Assembly (NCBI GenBank): GCA_964589785.1
Contig: CAZPUQ010000002.1
Location: 1-64,000 of the forward strand
DNA: 64,000 nucleotides
Source: JAGVSR01 sp964589785
GTDB lineage: Bacteria; Pseudomonadota; Alphaproteobacteria; Rhizobiales; Hyphomicrobiaceae
Direction of reading: 5' to 3'
Shown: one piece after another, positions 42,698-51,183 of the stretch
How positions within the stretch are numbered: position 1 is the stretch's first letter
How the letters are laid out: each line of letters starts with the position of its first letter
Notes under the pieces: generated by a model
Databases searched by the model: none
Seen by the model: only the letters and a program-made list of their open reading frames with translations
What the model was told of the DNA's origin: nothing
Made by a program: the position numbers and the translations under genes

Positions 42698-45600
42698 TCA
42701 GCGCGGGGGATAGCGTTTGAAAAGCTTGTCGAGAATGCCGTTGGCGTCATCGCCCATGGGCACGAACAGGCGCAGCTTGTAGGCGATGATCTCGGTGGTG
42801 AGGCCCATGGCCTTGAAGCCTGGCAGGCTGATGTCATTGAAGCCGGTGAGCTCGATGCGCGGGGCATACATGACGCTGACCTTGCGCAGGCTCAGTCCTT
42901 CGGCCAGATCGATAAAGCCGCCGGTGCTCAGGTGGTCGTAGGCTTCGCCCGGTTGTTCGAAGCTGGGCGTGAGTCCCAGATTGGCCAGATCGGCCATATT
43001 CACTGGGCGTCCGATGACTTTTTCGCCGTCATCGGTGGTGAAGCGATAAATATGGCAGTGATCGTTGGGCAGGCGGTTCCAGATCGGAAGCAGGAGGCCT
43101 GTGACGATGAACAGGCGCGAGGTGACGAACTCGGGGATTTTGGCAAGCTGGGCGGCCCAGAGCTGTTCGAAGGTTTCGCGGTCGCACTCTTTCCAGGATG
43201 AAAGGTGCAGGCTGGTTTCGCTGAGGTAATCGGTTTCCATCGGGCGGAGGATGCGATAGCGGCGCTCGACCGAGCCGTCCTCGATCGTGCGTGAGGGGGC
43301 ACTGACCAGGAGCGCGGCGGTGCCGGATTTTTCGTTGCGGATGAATTTGGCCTTGGCGTCGAAGGCAATCTCGATGGCGCGTTCGAGCGTCAGGGGCGCG
43401 GTCCGGTTCTTGCGCTCCACTTCATAGAGCAAAGTTTCGGCCCCGCTCTTGTGACGGTCGATTGGCTGGCGCTTGGTGACGATCAGGCTGTGGGCGGTGA
43501 TGGTCTCTAAGCCGATTTCGTAGCGGCCTTCGGAGATCGCGTGCTCGATGATGCCGGCGAGGATGTTTTCCAGATGCGCGAACAGCGCGTTCTGCATTTC
43601 GATTTTTAGCGCCAGCATGCGATTGAGGAAGGTGTGCATGGGCGGCATTTCGGAGCGAACCGCGCCGAGATCAATCGAAAGCTTAAGGCCAGTCACATCT
43701 TCGAAGTCTGCGAGCGAGCATTCCGGGATCTTGCCCAGGATGATCTGCTGGAAGAAGACGTTGAGGGCGGTACGGGCGTAGGGGCTTTCCAGATTGTCTT
43801 CCGGGCGGAAGAGGCCCTGGCCGCCGGTTTGACGCTGGCCTTTTGTGATGGCGCCGAGGGTATCGAGGCGTCTGGCGATGGTGGAGAGAAAGCGCTTTTC
43901 ACCGCGTACGTCCGTGGCCACGGGGCGGCAAACGGGAGCGGAGGCTTGATGGGTGCGGTTGGTGCGGCCGAGGCCTTGAATGGCGGCGTCGGCTTTCCAG
44001 CCGGGTTCCAGAACGTAGTGTACGCGGCGGCGCTGGTTGGCGGCCGTAATCGCGGCGTGATAGCTGCGCCCGGTGCCGCCCGCATCGGAAAAGATCAGGA
44101 TCTGCTTGCGATCGTCCATGAAGGCGGCGGTTTCGGCGAGATTGGCCGAACCGGAGCGGTTTTCGACGGCCAGCACGGGGCGACCGTGAGCGCCGCTCTT
44201 TTTGACGATTCGGCGGCTGCGGCCCGTGACCTCGGCGACGATATCGGTGCCGAAGTGCTGGATGATCTGATCGAGCGCCGATTGAACGGCCGGAAGGGCA
44301 GAGAGGCTTTCGATCATGTCATCGCGCAGGCGCTCGGCCGCACGGCAGATGACGGGCTGGCCGTCTTCCATGGCGGGTCGGGAATGGAGCTTGCCGTCTT
44401 CGTCGGAATAGGTCTCGTACAGCGTGACGGGGAACGCATGATGCAAATAGTCGAGCACGTATTCACGCGGGGTGATGTCGATATTGAGATCGGCCCATTC
44501 CGATGGCGGGATAAGCGCCAGGCGGCGCTTCAAGAGGGCTTCTGATGTCGTGACCAGCTGGATGACGGGGGCGTGACCGCGATCGAGATCGGCCTGCAGA
44601 GCCTTGAGCAAGGTCGGAATTTTCATGGATGTGATCAGGTGGTTGAAGAAGCGCTGCTTGTTGGATTCGAAGGCCCCTTTGGCCGCGCTTTTGGCCTGGC
44701 CGTTGAGGGTGCCGTCCTCCGGGCTGGTGATGTTGGCGGCATCGAGGGCGTCGGTCAGGTTGTGATGGATGATCTGGAACGCTTCGGCATAGGCGTCATA
44801 GATGCGGATCTGCTCGTCGGTCAGCGCATGCTCCAGCATGTCGACCTCCACGTCCTCGAACGAGAGCGTGCGGGCGGTATAAAGGCCCAGGGCCTTGGCA
44901 TCGCGGGCCAGGACTTCCATGGCGGGGATGCCGCCGGCATGCATGGCCTGGATGAATTCGGCGCGGGTGACGAACGGGAAGTCGGCTCCGCCCCAGAATC
45001 CAAGGCGGGAGGCGTAGGCGAGATTCTCGACAACCGTGGCGCCGGTCGCGGACACGTAGGTGACGCGGGCGTGGGGCAGGGCGTTTTGCAGGGAAAGCCC
45101 GGCGATGCCTTGCAGCGAGGCGCTGACTTTGCCGCGTTCGGATTCGCCGGGGGAGGCGTTGGCAAGGGCGTGGGCTTCATCGAGGATGATCGGTCCGTCG
45201 AAATCGGGGCCCAGCCAGTTGAGGATCTGCTGCAGGCGTGAGCCTTTGCTGTTTGCGCCAGCGGATCGCAACGTAGCGTATGTGGTGAAGAGGATTCCGT
45301 CATCGAGGACGATGGGGGCAGCGGGCGCGAATTTTCCTTGCAGGACGATCTGCAACTTTTCCTGCCCGAGATCGGACCAATCGCGCTGGGCGTCTTCCAG
45401 AAGCTCGTCGTTCTTTGAGATCCAGAGTGCGCGGCGGCGGCCTTTGAGCCAGTTGTCGAGAATGATGCCCGCGGCTTCGCGGCCCTTACCGCATCCGGTG
45501 CCGTCGCCGATGAAGAACCCTTTGCGGTAGGTGAGCGCCGTGTCGTCATCGTCTTTGGCGGGGTGAAGGGCGTGGGGATTGTCGCCCAGGAGCCATTTGC

Positions 45601-47014
45601 CGGAGAGATAATGGCTGTGGGCTTCACCGGCTAGAATGATGGTTTCGAGCTGGGCATCGGAGAGGATGCCGTCTTCGATCAGCTTGGCGGGAAGATGCGG
45701 ACGGTAGGTCGGTACCGGGGGCCTCACGGATGCCATCGCCGCCGATTGCATGAGCTTGGAGGGATGCGGTTTGGCGCCGGGTATGGCGATGGAATCGAGG
45801 CGATACGGCTCGTAAATATTATCGCTGGTGGCCGGGGCTTGGGCGGCATCCGCACGCGGATGGTAGTCGAGTTCGATGATGCTCAACGGCTCGGGGGCCT
45901 TGGCGGCCGGGGCGGCCGTCGCGGGTCGGCGCTTTTGCGTAGAGAGCAGCGCGATCGGGGACGCGGCTGGATCGGGAAGGGCCGGAATGTTTGGGACGCT
46001 GCGCGCGGGAAGGCTGCCCTGGATCAGGTCGAGCAACAGGGCCGGATCGGTGATGTCGTCATGATAGGCGGGCGGCGTGGCGTGCTCGGAGCTTTTTTCG
46101 ATGACGGTGATGCGGGTTTCGATGGCGGTGCCGTGCTTGGCGAAGAAGCGGCCGCCAAGGGAGGCTGAAAACAGGATCTGGCCGAGATCTCCAATCTTGC
46201 CGAAGATATCGAGATATGAGGGATTCGATGGAATGCACGCCTTTCCGGTGATGGCGACCAGGCGTCCGCCGGGGGCGAGGCGCTTGAGGGCGGCATGGAT
46301 ATGGAGCGCGTCGATGCCCTGATATTTGCTGGTGACATTGGCCTTGGCCGAGAAGGGCGGGTTCATCAGCACGAGGCTGGGTTGCAGGGCGCGGGGGAGG
46401 TAGTCATCGATATTTTCGGCGTTGAAGCGTGAGAGGGGCGCGCCGGGAAACAAAGCGGCGAGCATATCGGCGCGGGCGGCCGCAAGCTCGTTGAGGATGA
46501 GCTTGGCCTGCATGGCGTGGGCGTGAACGGCCAGCATGCCGGTTCCGGCTGAAGGCTCGAGGACGGTATCGGTGTGCGTGATGGCGCCAGCCTCGGCGGC
46601 GATGAAGGCGAGTTCGAGGGGCGTGGAGAATTGCTGGAAGGCCTGGCTGTCTTCAGAGCGGCGGGTGTGGGTCGGGATGAGATCGGCAAGGGTGCGCAGC
46701 ATCGGCAGAACATTGCGGGGCGCGCCGGCGCCGTTACGCATGGCGGCAAGGTACTTCTGCAGGAAGATGACGAGTGCGGCTTCGCAGGCCTCGTAGGCGT
46801 CCTTCCATTGCCATAGGCCCTCGTTGTCGTTGGCCCGGAACACGCACCGCATCGTATCGCGCAGGGCGTGGGCTTCGATCTTTGTGCCTTGCTCAAGGAG
46901 CGGGACAAGCAGGCGGGCTGCCTCGACGATGCGCTCGCCCTTGGGTGTGGTTGGTGCGGGTTTGTTGGAGTGGGCGAGCGCAAGGCTCTCCTGAAATGAG
47001 TTTGAAGTTTGCAT
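42698..47014 (-). CDS. Giant methylase-helicase (strawberry-notch-like), 1438 aa
   Basis: Residues about 129-310 form an N6-adenine methyltransferase-like domain with motif I VLEPSAGTGM (151-160) and motif IV NPPF (218-221). Residues about 440-1100 form a superfamily-2 helicase of the strawberry-notch type: P-loop GDGTGCGK (503-510), DEAH at 612-615 and a C-terminal block SDAGGTGRSYHA. Such proteins are widespread on plasmids, integrative elements and phages of alphaproteobacteria; they may protect or remodel entering DNA. GGAG precedes the ATG. Function is not established. Confidence 0.88.
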   Translation of the reverse strand: MQTSNSFQESLALAHSNKPAPTTPKGERIVEAARLLVPLLEQGTKIEAHALRDTMRCVFRANDNEGLWQWKDAYEACEAALVIFLQKYLAAMRNGAGAPRNVLPMLRTLADLIPTHTRRSEDSQAFQQFSTPLELAFIAAEAGAITHTDTVLEPSAGTGMLAVHAHAMQAKLILNELAAARADMLAALFPGAPLSRFNAENIDDYLPRALQPSLVLMNPPFSAKANVTSKYQGIDALHIHAALKRLAPGGRLVAITGKACIPSNPSYLDIFGKIGDLGQILFSASLGGRFFAKHGTAIETRITVIEKSSEHATPPAYHDDITDPALLLDLIQGSLPARSVPNIPALPDPAASPIALLSTQKRRPATAAPAAKAPEPLSIIELDYHPRADAAQAPATSDNIYEPYRLDSIAIPGAKPHPSKLMQSAAMASVRPPVPTYRPHLPAKLIEDGILSDAQLETIILAGEAHSHYLSGKWLLGDNPHALHPAKDDDDTALTYRKGFFIGDGTGCGKGREAAGIILDNWLKGRRRALWISKNDELLEDAQRDWSDLGQEKLQIVLQGKFAPAAPIVLDDGILFTTYATLRSAGANSKGSRLQQILNWLGPDFDGPIILDEAHALANASPGESERGKVSASLQGIAGLSLQNALPHARVTYVSATGATVVENLAYASRLGFWGGADFPFVTRAEFIQAMHAGGIPAMEVLARDAKALGLYTARTLSFEDVEVDMLEHALTDEQIRIYDAYAEAFQIIHHNLTDALDAANITSPEDGTLNGQAKSAAKGAFESNKQRFFNHLITSMKIPTLLKALQADLDRGHAPVIQLVTTSEALLKRRLALIPPSEWADLNIDITPREYVLDYLHHAFPVTLYETYSDEDGKLHSRPAMEDGQPVICRAAERLRDDMIESLSALPAVQSALDQIIQHFGTDIVAEVTGRSRRIVKKSGAHGRPVLAVENRSGSANLAETAAFMDDRKQILIFSDAGGTGRSYHAAITAANQRRRVHYVLEPGWKADAAIQGLGRTNRTHQASAPVCRPVATDVRGEKRFLSTIARRLDTLGAITKGQRQTGGQGLFRPEDNLESPYARTALNVFFQQIILGKIPECSLADFEDVTGLKLSIDLGAVRSEMPPMHTFLNRMLALKIEMQNALFAHLENILAGIIEHAISEGRYEIGLETITAHSLIVTKRQPIDRHKSGAETLLYEVERKNRTAPLTLERAIEIAFDAKAKFIRNEKSGTAALLVSAPSRTIEDGSVERRYRILRPMETDYLSETSLHLSSWKECDRETFEQLWAAQLAKIPEFVTSRLFIVTGLLLPIWNRLPNDHCHIYRFTTDDGEKVIGRPVNMADLANLGLTPSFEQPGEAYDHLSTGGFIDLAEGLSLRKVSVMYAPRIELTGFNDISLPGFKAMGLTTEIIAYKLRLFVPMGDDANGILDKLFKRYPPR

Positions 47015-47296
47015 GATGGCTCCACCGTTGCGGTTTGCTCCGCGGGAGCTGCCTTGCTCTCTGCAAAGCCGCTCTGCGGCGACGCATGGGATGCCATCCT
47101 TTCTCTTTGCGGGAGGAAATGCGGGTCACGGGGGGGCTGTGGGCGAAGGCATCGTTGTCGATCGCGATGGTGATGACAGCCTGGGTGCGGGGTTTGGTGG
47201 TCAAGAGATCTTCCATTCATGTTGACGGCGGGCTCTTTCGAACCCGCGCAGCGGTTCGAAGATTTCGTGGCGCAAGCTTTTTCTCTTGGCGGGCCA
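47015..47296. promoter_or_regulatory. Leader of the helicase gene
   Basis: No gene beyond the end of the frameshifted frame is supported. A hairpin GCCGC (47068-47072) / GCGGC (47076-47080) and CTCTCTG/CTTTCTCTTTG tracts form the usual leader type of this region. Confidence 0.45.
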
Positions 47297-47777
47297 TCAG
47301 GCGGGCGTGACGGGATAGACGTTCAGGCGGTGCTCTTCGAGTCGGCAGACATGTCCATAGGGAAGATCGCCGCCTTCCCGTTCGAGGATGGCTTCGTAAG
47401 CGGCTTCCGGGTTTCCGGGGGGATGTCCGGCGGTCTTCGGTGGTCATGTAGGGGGTAAGGGCGGCTTCGAAGGCGATGAGCGCGGAAGGCTTGTGGCTGA
47501 AGATATCGACGCTCGTTTCGTTGTCGCCGTCATCGATATGAAGCAGCCAGATTTTCGTAGGGATGGTGCCGGGTTCGAGAACCAAAGAGAAGTCATCAAG
47601 CTCCTCGATTTCCCCGAAGGGAATATTGCGGTCATCCAGAGGGTGGGTATCGCCGGGAATCCAGCAACAGGTGTCGGCTTCGGCCAGGGCGAAGGCGGCT
47701 TCTTTCGAGTCGGACGGTATGATGGCTGTGAAGATCTGGTGGGCATCGCGATATTGGGTGACCCGGTAGCGGGGCAT
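47297..47777 (-). pseudogene. Small accessory gene with homopolymer frameshift
   Basis: From the ATG at 47777 (GAAAGGAAAC upstream) the frame reads MPRYRVTQYRDAHQIF and KIWLLHIDDGDNETSVDIF, then becomes Arg/Pro-rich noise after a run of six C (47417-47422 on the plus strand). The +1 frame continues as sensible protein (GNPEAAYEAILEREGG, YGHVCRLEEHRLNVYP) and stops at 47299. One extra C restores a 159-residue protein. It could be a real mutation or an assembly error. Function unknown. Confidence 0.72.
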
Positions 47778-48224
47778 GGGGTTTCCTTTCTGCCGGACCT
47801 CTCTCTCGATCGTGGCCCGGGCTTCGCCGGGCCCGCGCGTCCCTCTCTCTTTCGGGGTAGGGGAATAGGCAGGTGCAGGGGGATCGATCGGAGGCTGACA
47901 CAATGCGTTGGGCGATGGTGTCGATCAACTCGGTATCGAGACGCTGGTGGCGACAAAGAGGTCCGAAAGAGAAATCCGATGTCTCGATCACCGGAAGGCA
48001 AGGGGGGCGCGCGCAAGTTTGACTGCTTGTTTGCGCGGCGGACCGGCGCAGATAGACGGCGTCCCTTCGGGATGCACCGCTGCCACAGTCGGTAAAGAGC
48101 CCTTCAAAGGCCGCGAAAAAACGCTTTCAGACGCTGGTATCTTCTCTCGTGGCGCTGCGTGTGGCGTAAGCCGCATAAGAAGGCACCCTTACTTCGGTCG
48201 GGCCGAGGAGCCACATGGGCTCAT
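47778..48224. other. Leader and boundary between element and island
   Basis: A hairpin GGCCCGG (47814-47820) / CCGGGCC (47827-47833) with CTCTCTCT tracts is the last leader of the element type. Upstream of it (about 47890-47991, minus strand) a short frame reads DTELIDTIAQRIVS, like the start of the gene at 31486-31767, and is then cut off. From about 48000 no element-type sequence is visible, so the boundary of the element may lie here. Confidence 0.45.
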
Positions 48225-48238
48225 TTGACACCGATCAA
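48225..48238. promoter_or_regulatory. FNR/FixK-type site
   Basis: TTGACACCGATCAA matches the TTGAT-N4-ATCAA dyad with one change. It lies 97 bases before the start of the universal stress protein gene, a normal place for an activator site for oxygen-responsive regulation. Confidence 0.7.
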
Positions 48239-48334
48239 CAACAAAGCGCCAAACGGCTCTAGGATGGCGCTGTGAAGTGAGCGGAGCAATTGCTTGCACC
48301 GCTACGCAATCGCGACAAGAGGACGGAGCCTTTC

Positions 48335-48751
48335 ATGAACAAGATCCTGTGTCCGGTGGACGATTGCGAACCCACCAAAGTGGCCGCGCGCCTCGCCGGA
48401 GCGCTGGCAGCCGCCACAGGCGCGAACCTCACCCTGCTCGCTGTGAATGAAATGATCGGCGGCTATAGCCGCCGTGACGCCTCTGCGCGTCTTTGGTCGC
48501 CGTCGCAGGTCCGTACGCTTCTGGACGAGGCTGCGGCCGAGGCAACAGCGGCAGGCGCTGACAAGGTCGAGACTGCCATCGTCGAGAGCCGGGACGTCGC
48601 GCGGGGCATCACCCAATACGCCGAGGAGCACGGGTACGACCACATCGTCATCGGTTCGGGCGGCAAGAGTGCTGTAAAGCGCTTGGTGCTCGGCTCCGTC
48701 TCTGCTGATGTCGTGAACCGCGCGCCGTGTCCGGTGACGGTTGCGCGTTAG
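48335..48751 (+). CDS. Universal stress protein (single domain)
   Basis: A 138-residue UspA-fold protein starting MNKILCPVDDCEPTKVAARL with the conserved nucleotide-binding end DHIVIGSGGKSAVKRLVLGS (G-2x-G-9x-G(S/T) type) and CPVTVAR at the end. The ATG at 48335 has GGAG seven bases upstream. Usp proteins bind ATP or remain apo and support survival under growth arrest or low oxygen. An FNR-like site is upstream and a cytochrome gene follows, so it is probably part of a redox-responsive unit. Confidence 0.88.
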   Translation: MNKILCPVDDCEPTKVAARLAGALAAATGANLTLLAVNEMIGGYSRRDASARLWSPSQVRTLLDEAAAEATAAGADKVETAIVESRDVARGITQYAEEHGYDHIVIGSGGKSAVKRLVLGSVSADVVNRAPCPVTVAR

Positions 48752-48815
48752 CCGAGAGCCACGCGGCGAGTCCGCTCGCGGAAGGCAAAGCCGGATCATA
48801 AAAGGGAGGATAGCT

Positions 48816-49316
48816 ATGCCATTGCGCAAATCCCAACCCGCCGGGGGCGGCGGTCCGGTCCACGTCAATGGCCTTGGGCGATGGCCATGGCCGTGGGTTG
48901 CGAAGGTGACGGCGATCGTGGTGCTCACCATTCTTATCCTCGCCGCGCTAATACGCATCGCTGCGGCCCAGTCGGGAGCTTGGACAACAATCCTCCGCGA
49001 AGGCGCCGAAGAGTACAAGGAAAACTGCGCCGCCTGCCATGGCGCGGATGCCAAGGGTGGTGGTGACCTCGGCCAGAAGTTGTTTAAGAAGCCCAATGAT
49101 CTGACCGAAATCACCAAGCGCAACGGCGGCACTTTTCCGTTCCGACGCGTCTTCGATGTCATTGCCGGCGACCAGCCGGTCGAAGGCCATGACACCATGC
49201 ACATGCCGAAGTATGCGGAGCGCATGAAGCGTGAGGACTTTCAGCCCGGCTACAACCGCGCTCATCTCCGCATTCTGGAACTCGCGCATTATCTCGAGAG
49301 CATTCAGGTCAAGTAA
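48816..49316 (+). CDS. Membrane-anchored c-type cytochrome
   Basis: A 166-residue protein with one membrane segment at about residues 26-50 (VAKVTAIVVLTILILAALIR), then a class I cytochrome c domain with heme motif CAACH (about residue 71-75) and a C-terminal Met (HDTMHMPKY) as likely sixth ligand. It should face the periplasm and carry electrons. GGGAGGAT precedes the ATG at 48816. It follows the universal stress gene by 64 bases. The electron partners are not in the window. Confidence 0.87.
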   Translation: MPLRKSQPAGGGGPVHVNGLGRWPWPWVAKVTAIVVLTILILAALIRIAAAQSGAWTTILREGAEEYKENCAACHGADAKGGGDLGQKLFKKPNDLTEITKRNGGTFPFRRVFDVIAGDQPVEGHDTMHMPKYAERMKREDFQPGYNRAHLRILELAHYLESIQVK

Positions 49317-49472
49317 ACTGCGCGTACGCCGGACGACTTCGATGCGATTTTCACTTCTGCTAAGTATTTGGTTTTGTTGGCTGGGGGACTAGGACAGTCA
49401 GCTGATGCATTCGAGGTGGAACTGTCCCGTGGACATTCATGGACTGCCTAGTGCCAACATCGGAAGAAGCGT
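49317..49472. other. Non-coding spacer
   Basis: No gene or clear signal is visible between the cytochrome gene and the weakly supported minus-strand frame. Confidence 0.4.
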
Positions 49473-49754
49473 TCAAGCAGCGCTGCGCAAGCGATCCAAC
49501 TTGTCCGGAATCCCATTATCGGCCCGGCTCCAACCGTCATTTTCGAGCTTCTCATAGGCGACAAGGCAGCTCGCCAATCCAGAGGCGTGGCGCTCCGGCC
49601 AAACGTCCTTTGCAGCCACGACCTTACCGCTGATTGGAGAGAGAATCGGCGCGCGCATGCCATGGCTGATCAACAAGGAGGCGTCCCCAATTCTTTGGGC
49701 CGCTGCTGTTCGCCGAAGCTGGGCGATGCTGAAACGGCGGCAGGACGGCTGCAC
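49473..49754 (-). CDS. Possible small protein (weak)
   Basis: The frame reads RIGDASLLISHGMRAPILSP and VAYEKLENDGWSRADNG, fairly protein-like, and its upstream continuation (EARLRKAAIAEGNKKR) runs back into the end of the CZB gene. The start is unclear (GTG 49754 is only the first start codon). It may be a remnant or a real short gene at the end of the long minus-strand operon. No family recognised. Confidence 0.35.
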   Translation of the reverse strand: MQPSCRRFSIAQLRRTAAAQRIGDASLLISHGMRAPILSPISGKVVAAKDVWPERHASGLASCLVAYEKLENDGWSRADNGIPDKLDRLRSAA

Positions 49755-49803
49755 GCAGCGCTTCTTGTTGCCCTCCGCAATCGCTGCCTTCCGCAGCCTT
49801 GCC

Positions 49804-50271
49804 TCAATGATTGCTTCTGATCAGCTCGTCTAGGAGCCGGACAACTTCTATAGACGCTCGCTCCATTTCGTCGACCTCGCGGTAAGCCTCGTCGCGCTTG
49901 CCCAGTTCATAAAGCTCGGCGGCGCGCTTTCCGAGCCGATGCACGGGGCTGTGCGGAGCGTCAAGCGCCTCGAAGGCCTGTGACGCGCCAAGGCTTCCTC
50001 TAGCGGCCGTTCCGTACCATTTGCCAAGGCGGCAAGCCGTATGGTCGACCAACTCTGATGGGTCAAGCGACTTGATGCCTGCGGCCATTTCGATGTGGCG
50101 GCGGGGCGGACCGTCAGTCTGGATCCGGCTTGAGCGGCGTGGCCGGGGAGCACAGCGCGCGGCGCGCAGCATATGCAGCGACACGTGACATCGACGAGAC
50201 GGCGGTTCCATATAACTTGGCAGTTCGGAAGTCTGACCGTCACGCCGAGGTGCTAAAAACGATGTCACCAT
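49804..50271 (-). CDS. CZB (zinc-binding) domain protein
   Basis: The last 100 residues match the chemoreceptor zinc-binding fold: an early His (RRHIEMA), then DHTACRLGKWYGTAA and LDAPHSPVHRLGK, which together give the 3His/1Cys zinc site. There is no chemoreceptor signalling domain, so it is a stand-alone zinc/redox sensor. The N-terminal 55 residues are of low quality and the start is uncertain. The GTG at 50271 overlaps the end of the upstream Usp gene by seven bases, so it may be coupled to it. Confidence 0.7.
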   Translation of the reverse strand: MVTSFLAPRRDGQTSELPSYMEPPSRRCHVSLHMLRAARCAPRPRRSSRIQTDGPPRRHIEMAAGIKSLDPSELVDHTACRLGKWYGTAARGSLGASQAFEALDAPHSPVHRLGKRAAELYELGKRDEAYREVDEMERASIEVVRLLDELIRSNH

Positions 50272-51113
50272 CCTCGGACCGCCAGGACATCGCAGGGCGC
50301 GCGTGCAATCAAGCCTTCGGCCACGCTGCCGAGAAGGGCACGGCCTATTCCGGAGCGGCCATGAGTGCCCACGACCAGGAGGTCGGACCGCGTTTCCTCG
50401 GCCACAGCCAACACAGTCTCCTCGGGGGCGCCTTCACGCGCGATCACCTTTCGCAACGCAATCGGGGCAGATAGAGTGGCCAGGAACTCGCGTGTCTGCG
50501 CCTCGACCATCTCCTGGAACTGCTGCTGATGCTTCTTCGCGAGGTGCTCCATGGAGGCTCCCCCGAAAAGTAGGCCACGGAACGGAATGTCGAAGGCATG
50601 CACAAGCTTGATGTCGGCATCGGGAGCAAGCTTCACCGACATCTCGACCGCCTGCCGGGACGGCGGTGAGAAATCGACGGCGACCAGCATACTGACGTAG
50701 CGATGCAAAGCCGCAGACTTCACAACGAGCAACGGCCGATTGCCGAAGCGGATGATGCGCTCGCCCGTGCTGCCACGGAACAGGTCGAGCAACACATCCT
50801 TGCGGTGCTGACCGATGACCACGAGATCTGCGCCCGATGCCTCCGCCTCGGAGAGAATGATCTGATAGTGCTCGCCGACCACCACGCGAACCTCGCTCGA
50901 GAGCGCACCCGAATCCGGTAGTGCTGCGATGGCGGCACGAAGCAGTCGGTCCGCGTCCTCTGCCTGGCGATCTGCCAGGGCCGCTGGCAGCTCCTCGTCG
51001 ACGACATGAACTGCCAGCAGCCTTGCCTGGTGCTGACGGGCGAGAACTGCGGCTCGCGCGAGCGCACGATCCGACCGCGCCGACAGGTCGCTTGCTGCCA
51101 TGATCGTCTTCAT
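50265..51113 (-). CDS. Tandem universal stress protein
   Basis: A 282-residue protein with two Usp domains: residues 1-140 (MKTIMAASDLSARSDRALAR ... VIGQHRKDVLLDLFRGSTGE) and 145-282 (SMLVAVDFSPPSRQAVEMSV ... VVGTHGRSGIGRALLGSVAE). The second has a full nucleotide-binding motif. GGAG precedes the ATG at 51113. It lies downstream of the Kef-type antiporter on the same strand. Confidence 0.88.
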   Translation of the reverse strand: MKTIMAASDLSARSDRALARAAVLARQHQARLLAVHVVDEELPAALADRQAEDADRLLRAAIAALPDSGALSSEVRVVVGEHYQIILSEAEASGADLVVIGQHRKDVLLDLFRGSTGERIIRFGNRPLLVVKSAALHRYVSMLVAVDFSPPSRQAVEMSVKLAPDADIKLVHAFDIPFRGLLFGGASMEHLAKKHQQQFQEMVEAQTREFLATLSAPIALRKVIAREGAPEETVLAVAEETRSDLLVVGTHGRSGIGRALLGSVAEGLIARAPCDVLAVRGW

Positions 51114-51183
51114 CGTCGCTCTCCTCGTGCAGTTTATTCGCAGTGGCCGATCCGAGCTAGGCTTCCCCCGGGCCAGCGCTCCT

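Noticed and set aside
43634..45241. Plus-strand frames opposite the methylase-helicase
   Set aside because: Antisense to conserved helicase motifs; Gly/Val/Asp-rich composition typical of shadows.
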